64,000 nucleotides of DNA from Codonopsis lanceolata (lineage: Eukaryota; Streptophyta; Magnoliopsida; Asterales; Campanulaceae), in NCBI GenBank assembly GCA_013146195.2, contig CM028379.1, forward strand, positions 158,688,437-158,752,436, read 5' to 3'. A program made the position numbers and the translations under genes. Every line of letters begins with the position of its first letter. Position 1 is the first letter of the stretch. The notes beneath the pieces were generated by a model. The model made no database searches and was not told the origin of the DNA. It worked only from the letters and a program-made list of their open reading frames with translations. Of this stretch, positions 58,041-64,000 are shown one piece after another.

Positions 58041-59382
58041 GGGCTAACTTTACCATTGGTCCATGCACTTTGTAAAAGTTCATTAGCAGTCCCTACAATA
58101 CAAATGCATGCCACATACTAAAGAATGCATATTTTGCACGCCGATAGTCCCTGACCCTAACTCCGTTAACTAATGTGCGGTTAAGGGGGGGCTATGTGTA
58201 CCATCATCAAAACGAGGGGCCATATGAAAATGTTACTAGGTTATAGGTCTCAAAATATCACACAGTCTCTTCCTGTTTCCGTCTTTGAGAGACTTTGACT
58301 CTCTGGCGACTACAACGACACCAATCAAGGTCAGGGACAATTTCACAACCTCCCTCTACTGCTGCAACGCCGTCACTCTATTCTCCCAAGCCCTCTCCCA
58401 CCATGCCGTCGTCACCAATAATTACCTATTCGTCAACACTGACGAATGGCAAAATTACAATCACTATGTTGTCTTCAAACGCCAAGACTCCGTATCCATT
58501 ACTCCTTCTTTCCACCCCACAAAACTCCACTATTTCCGCAAACCACTCTTAAAATCACATTCCCCTGTATTCGCCGCAACGACACCGACCGCTTTAAAGG
58601 ATGGTTTTTGGAGACGGGTTATACCATATTTCCGTCAAGGTGTGTTCTCTGGGATGATGGAGTACCCCTGGATTCAGGAGGTGAATAATATCAGTGGTCC
58701 CAATTTGATTTTCTAGAAGGGCACGAGCTATGGATCCCAACTACCGTGTAGATGGGTTGAGGTGGATGCTGGAGATAAAAGGTTTCCGTTAGAGAGCTGT
58801 TGGATGTTGGATAAAGTTTCCAAAAAAAATTGTAGCTCGATCCACTTTTTGAGAGTGTAGGTCCCTTTGATCTTTAAAAAAAATCGTAGAAAGTGAGAGG
58901 CTCTTTTTTTATCGAGTTACCATTGAAAAGAGAACAAAAACTTTGCCTTCCCTGAATTATTTATAAATTGAACAGATCGACTTTGAGAGAGCCACCATTA
59001 CTCTCAATTTAGTAATTTAGTTAGGTTGTGATTTGTTAATTGTTGATCTTAATTGTGTTTTTAAAAATTGATTTGTTGATAATTTATTTTGGATTGCATT
59101 GCAATTGTTTGCCATAAAAAATGGTGGAATGAGTGAATCAGTGAAATGAGTAAAGGACGGGGAAGGATTTGTTAGGGAAGAAGAAGTTAACGTTGTTTGG
59201 GTAATAAAATTTTCATATGGCCCCTCGTTTTGATGATGGTACACATGACTCCCCCTTAACTGCATATTAGTTAACGGAGTTAGGTAAAATTTGCATTCTT
59301 TGGCCTGTGGTGTGCATTTGCATTGTATATGGACTGCTAGTGGACTTTTACAAAGTACAGGGACCAATGGTGAAGTTAGCCC
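58041..59382. mobile_element. Mutator-like element with long TIRs, Pack-MULE candidate
   Basis: Inverted repeats of about 185 bp (58041-58230 and 59200-59382) start GGGCTAACTTTACCATTGGT and its near inverse. A perfect 9-bp duplication, TAATTTTTA (58032-58040 and 59383-59391), flanks them. Long TIRs plus a 9-bp duplication identify a Mutator-like element. The roughly 970-bp interior has no transposase. Its left half (58285-58716) is GC-richer and open in more than one frame (143 aa longest), with coding-like composition and no recognised family. This is what a captured host gene fragment would look like. Confidence 0.87.
58285..58716 (+). other. Open frame inside the Mutator-like element
   Basis: 143-aa ORF (MRDFDSLATTTTPIKVRDN...). 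Other frames over the same bases are also open for 80-85 codons (58295-58552, 58446-58688), the latter containing RNDTDRFKGWFLETG. The overlap suggests a frameshifted captured exon. No domain recognised and no evidence of expression. Confidence 0.35.
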
Positions 59383-59391
59383 TAATTTTTA

Positions 59392-62300
59392 TATGACTAT
59401 TCAATTAAAAAACACAAACAAAAAAAATTATAAAATGCAACAACATAATTTATACATGACATTTCAATTACATAAAACAAAGGAGTAATTGCGGACTAGT
59501 CATTTTCCCCAAATTTTCAACATCATATGTATCACCTTTTTTAAAAAACTAGAAAAGTCCATGTTCATTCAATTGTTCCAATAATGCCCAAATCACATAA
59601 ACGATGTATTTTTTTTCTTCTACCTCATCATCGAGTTCGTCCGCCCGAAGATGCAAAAAAAGTATGATAGTTATGGAAGAAGAGGAAATAGAGTAGGAAG
59701 TTGGGTGGTGAAGAATGATAGTTACTATATAATTGTGTCTTCCAACTCTCTTCTTCATCATAGCTTGTTATTCTTCTTCTTTTTCATTTGTGTTTGTGTG
59801 TGCGATTCAAAATATATTTACATTTATGTTTGTATTTGTCACGCCCTGGAGATCGTGTTTACACGTCTCTCGAGAGGTGAGAATAAAACCAAAACAAATC
59901 TAATACAAAAGCCAAATCTGGGAAAGTGTTCATGACAAAGTACCAAAATATCACAGTGTACGAGTACATCAGAGCAACTATCATCTGGATACAAAGCAAA
60001 CCCAAAGAGTCTGATGACAACCCAAATATTAAAGCCTCTAAAAACTTAATACTATAACCTATACAAATCGACAAAAATACAATGTCCAAAGGTGAGCTGA
60101 CTCATGCATCACTATACAACTTCTAACTGTAAAACCTGAACCAAACACCAAGCTTCCCTCTAACTATCATCTGGAAGGAAGAAAAGAGAAAGAGTGAACA
60201 CAAATTGCCCAGTAAGGAACCTGCCAACATTAAAGGATGTGACAGTGTATCGAAACTGTATCAAAGTGACTTTATCAATCTGATAACAATAGCTGTGAAA
60301 CAAAACCAAAAGTTGTGAAACAAAGCCAAACAATCATATCTCTATATCGAAGAGTGGATGAACAATAACGATAAATAATGATATCAAATCAAATCAAATT
60401 CCATAACACTTGAGCCGGTCAAATGCCCAAACCTGCAAAAAAAACTACTCAAACATCAAAGTGCCACTACAAATGCCACTTTGACTAGGAGCCGCAATAA
60501 CAATACCAACAACCGGTGATGGAGCAGTCAACTTGTGACGCTATCAAATCGTAACATAGTAGCAACTCAAAGTGTATATGGTGGAGTACCAAAACAAATA
60601 TGAATGATCGATTTCAAATGATGTGAATAAAGAAACTATAACAAACTCAAATTCAACTTGGTAATAACAATATCAATTATCAAAGGTTTCGAATAACAAG
60701 AATCGAATGGTAACTAGGTTGACAAAAACCCTTACCTCAAGTCTGAGACAATCCAAATACCCAACCTGCTAACTCACTTCAATCTAACATATAACACAAT
60801 TAAACAATTTAAGAACCAACTTTACGTACCATGTTTTTAGTAGTGAACACTAAGCACAACTACTATGACTATAATCTTCGATAATCAATTATAATTAAAA
60901 TTACAAGAACAATCAGATTCTGAAACTAAGCCCATTAGAAAGTACTCATAAAAATAATCAATTTAGGTTTTTAAATCACTTAATTCCGATTTAAAATGAG
61001 TAAATTATGACCATTTAAAGTTTGTAACTTTTCTTAAAATTCACAAGGGTCAATTTCGAACATTTAGGAACTACATGGACCAAATTTTCTTTCAACAAGC
61101 TAAACTACAAGGACTAAATTGCAAATTCCGAAAGTTGACTTCTTCAACCTCAAAACCAAGTTATAGGCAGCTTCTGCAAATCCTTTTTCTATTTTAAATT
61201 CTTTCTTTCTTTTTTTCTATTACCATCAAACTCTATATATTATTAAACCACTTACCAAATCAAAAACAATATCCTAATTATAAATACATACACCTACAAC
61301 ACATACAAATTAATACATATATACATATTTTTTCCATGTATTAAACAGAAATCAACAATTCCATATGATATCAATACCAACCCACATACAAATAGATACC
61401 CAAAACCAAATAAAATATTATTAATACATAACAATTTAAAAATCAAATTAATACCAAAGGTATATCGATTATAATAAATACGTTTCAATAACAATAGCAC
61501 GAATCAAATATGAATATTTTATGAACAATCACGTGATAAAAATAACACAAAATCGATACTGCATAGATTTCCTTACCTCAAAATAAGGGAATATCTACCG
61601 ATAAAAACATGTTAAAAATCTTCTATAATAACAGTGACAAAATAATCGCTTGTAGCTTAAAACTAAGAAACTCACACACATGCACAATCTCTCTCCTTTC
61701 TTATGGTATATATCGACTGAAGGCACGAGGTAAAGATACCAATTTGTTTACTTCAGTCAAGATCAACCTTGGATGAGTCATACAAACAAGCATGAGGTGT
61801 CATGCTAAAAGAAAATCACTAAACTCCACAAACCGAGACTCTCTCTCGACAGGCAACATGCACACGGAACGAAAAGAAAGGGAATCAATTGTTACCAAGT
61901 CTATAGCAAAATACCAATGACTCCACTCAATTTTTTTAGCAAACTTATCCATACACAAATAACAATTGATCTATCCATTACACACGGCCCAAGCAATTAT
62001 TTTTAACTTACCCATTTTAACAATAATAATATAATATTTCAAACTTTCCATATCTTAATAATTCAAATGATAAAAATGATTTATTTCATAAGTCAAATCT
62101 ATTAAAGTGGTACTAAATTTGTTTATTACTTACTAGCCAAATGACAAAATTATCAATATTATATTTTCATAATAAAATCAATACCACGATATAAAATGAC
62201 CCCACTAATTAATTACTTAATTACAATAAAAATTTGTGCATTGTACAAGCTAAAATATAAATATCAATTGGAGTTGAAATTATGGGCAATTAACGTGAGT

Positions 62301-63120
62301 CAAATAACTTTTTATAACTTCTTAACAATTTAGCAGGCTACTGTATTAACCCAAATAACCTGAGAATCACATTTAAATTTAATGTTCAAAATTATGCACA
62401 TTAAATAATACATATCTAAGAGAATCAAATAGCCGCGATGTTACGGTATTGCTATGCATGTTAACTGTATGATGAAATGTCCGAATAAGAATTTATTCGT
62501 TGTTGGACACCCTTTTGAAACTGGATACATCAATTTTGAATCACAATCCATCATTTGCAAATCATGATGCATCAATTTGGATTTGAGATGTAGGTCAAAT
62601 GCATTAATTCTGAATCATTGTTGATTGTGTACAAGAAAGAATAGAGATGAAGGTCGGGTTCACTATGATTTGTCACGTGATACATAAATTAAATTAGGTG
62701 ATTTAAATTGATGCATCACAATGCATAAATTGATGCAACGCGATGTACTGATTAAGGTATCCATAGCGCACCTTCGGTTCATTAAGTGTATCGTAGTCTT
62801 TTCGTTTCAAAAGTGTCTTTTTCCGATTAAAAAATAGAGTATTGTAGCGGTTGAAACCTTCACATAGTGGACGGACCTGAATTTCTCTTTAAAACAAACA
62901 ACAATAAAAGGCCTAAAAAAATACTCTAATTTTCATATAGCCCAAATTTATCAATTGACTTCATCCAAATTATTCTTACTTGTTAATAAGGGTGATAACC
63001 GGGCCAGTACCATGTCATGAAATTATAACCAAAAAAGTCCCATGTATTTATTTTAAACCACTAAAGTACACTTTTGGGGGAAAAATGATAAAGATACCCT
63101 TAATGAAGAAAATGCGCGCA
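59392..63120. other. Intergenic, no gene seen
   Basis: AT-rich, short chance ORFs only. TGTCACGCCCTGGAGATC at 59838, followed by about 900 bases of CAAA-rich sequence, resembles the start of an LTR or other dispersed repeat, but no second terminus was found. Confidence 0.5.
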
Positions 63121-63140
63121 GACAAAGCTACTGAATTTGA

Positions 63141-63229
63141 GCATCGCAATTAAAAATTTAGGCATCGATATATAATTAAAAATTTGGACATCGATAATTA
63201 ATTTTAGGCATCGATAATTAATTTTGGGA
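63141..63229. repeat. Short degenerate repeat, four units
   Basis: RCATCGATAATTAATTTTRG-like units of about 20-26 bases follow each other. They are related in sequence (AATTTAGGCATCG) to the minisatellite at 63767. Confidence 0.75.
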
Positions 63230-63766
63230 TACTAATTCTCAAGCCAAAAGCATTCCTCCAAAATCCACTTCTCGACTGCCCCACCCGTTCCCCTGTCACG
63301 TCACTGTCCCTCATTCCGGTTCTCTCTCTTTTTCTTTTTCTTTCTTCTTCACTTCTTCACTTCTTCTTTCTTTTTCTTTTTTTTTTCTTTCTTCTTCACG
63401 TCTTCTTTCTTTTTTCTTCTTTCTTATGCACTTCTTCACAATTAATGTAAAAAGTATTTCTTTTTTTTTTCTTTTTTCTACTTTTATTGCAGGTCAAGCC
63501 TTGAACGAATCAATGGCAAAAGAAAAGAAGTGGGGATTAACAGTGGACAGTGATGGACACTTGAGGCCCGACTCCTTCTATTTAGTGGATTCCTGAGCTG
63601 GAGACGACCTAAATAAATGTGTACAGAAAGAGATCGAAGGAAATAAAGTCTTCTTTTAAGTTCCAGTCTTTTCCTTTAATAACCCCAGAAAGTCGGATTT
63701 CTGGTGTGCAGGGCAGATCGCGCAAGTACCAAATTTAGGAATCGACAAGGTTTTCACTTCTTTATG

Positions 63767-63890
63767 CGATGCCCAATTTATGCATCGTAAGTTTCGACGC
63801 CCCGCAATTTAGGCGTCGTAACTTCCGACGCCTCGCAATATAGGCGTCGTAAGTTCCGACATCCCACAATTTAGGAGTCATAAGTTCCGA
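63767..63890. repeat. 31-bp minisatellite, four copies, CACTA-subterminal-like
   Basis: Units of 30-31 bases such as GCCCCGCAATTTAGGCGTCG followed by TAACTTCCGAC. Each contains GCGTCG and its near inverse CGACGC. Such GCGACGC-rich subterminal repeats are typical of plant CACTA elements. No CACTA terminus lies within the window. Confidence 0.75.
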
Positions 63891-64000
63891 TCGGAATGTG
63901 TGATGTGAGCATTGGAATAGATGATTGAGATTTTCATTTTTCTTCTATTTTCCTGGAATTAGGATTGTGTGAGTTGGAATGGAAGGCCTTTGAATCCCTT

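Noticed and set aside
63767..63890. Possible CRISPR-like array
   Set aside because: 31-bp units abut with no spacers; this is a minisatellite.
1..64000. tRNA, rRNA or other structured RNA genes
   Set aside because: No A-box/B-box pair, rRNA segment or other known RNA was recognised by eye. A tRNAscan/Infernal run would settle it.

Overview
This is nuclear DNA of a flowering plant, most likely a eudicot. It is AT-rich, has spliced genes with GT-AG introns, and is crowded with plant transposons: copia and gypsy LTR elements, L1-type LINEs, hAT, Mutator-like and Stowaway-like DNA elements, and Helitron-like ends. I could not name the species. I saw nothing prokaryotic, organellar or viral, and no defence or CRISPR-like system.

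Layout. Positions 1-16900 are intergenic: no host gene is recognised, only repeats, MITEs, Helitron-like ends, microsatellites and one GC-richer segment with promoter-like features (about 5740-6600). Positions 17094-42423 (+) hold one complete long-chain acyl-CoA synthetase gene of the LACS4 type. I resolved it into 19 exons that join in frame to 658 codons. Two introns are greatly enlarged. Intron 8 (5 kb) carries a non-autonomous LTR element that itself contains a hAT element. Intron 11 (12.7 kb) carries a gag-only gypsy element, a near-complete LINE with a second LINE fragment nested inside it, and a Mutator-like MITE. Positions 43777-50582 (-) hold a convergent, six-exon gene for an RNI-like leucine-rich-repeat protein. 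Its exon 4 has a one-base frameshift as sequenced. A 506-bp tandem duplication lies between the two 3' ends. Positions 51091-57585 (-) are a degenerate Ty1-copia element with both LTRs. Positions 58041-59382 are a Mutator-like element with long terminal inverted repeats and coding-looking interior sequence (Pack-MULE candidate). The rest, to 64000, is AT-rich intergenic sequence ending in short tandem repeats that resemble CACTA subterminal repeats.

Genes together. The synthetase activates fatty acids to acyl-CoA, probably at the endoplasmic reticulum. The LRR gene has no known biochemical role that I can state. The two are probably linked only as a conserved neighbour pair: as I recall, the Arabidopsis counterparts are At4g23850 (LACS4) and At4g23840. 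The main interest of the window is the nested transposon stratigraphy, dated by target-site duplications, inside the introns of an apparently intact housekeeping gene, together with the frameshift in its neighbour.
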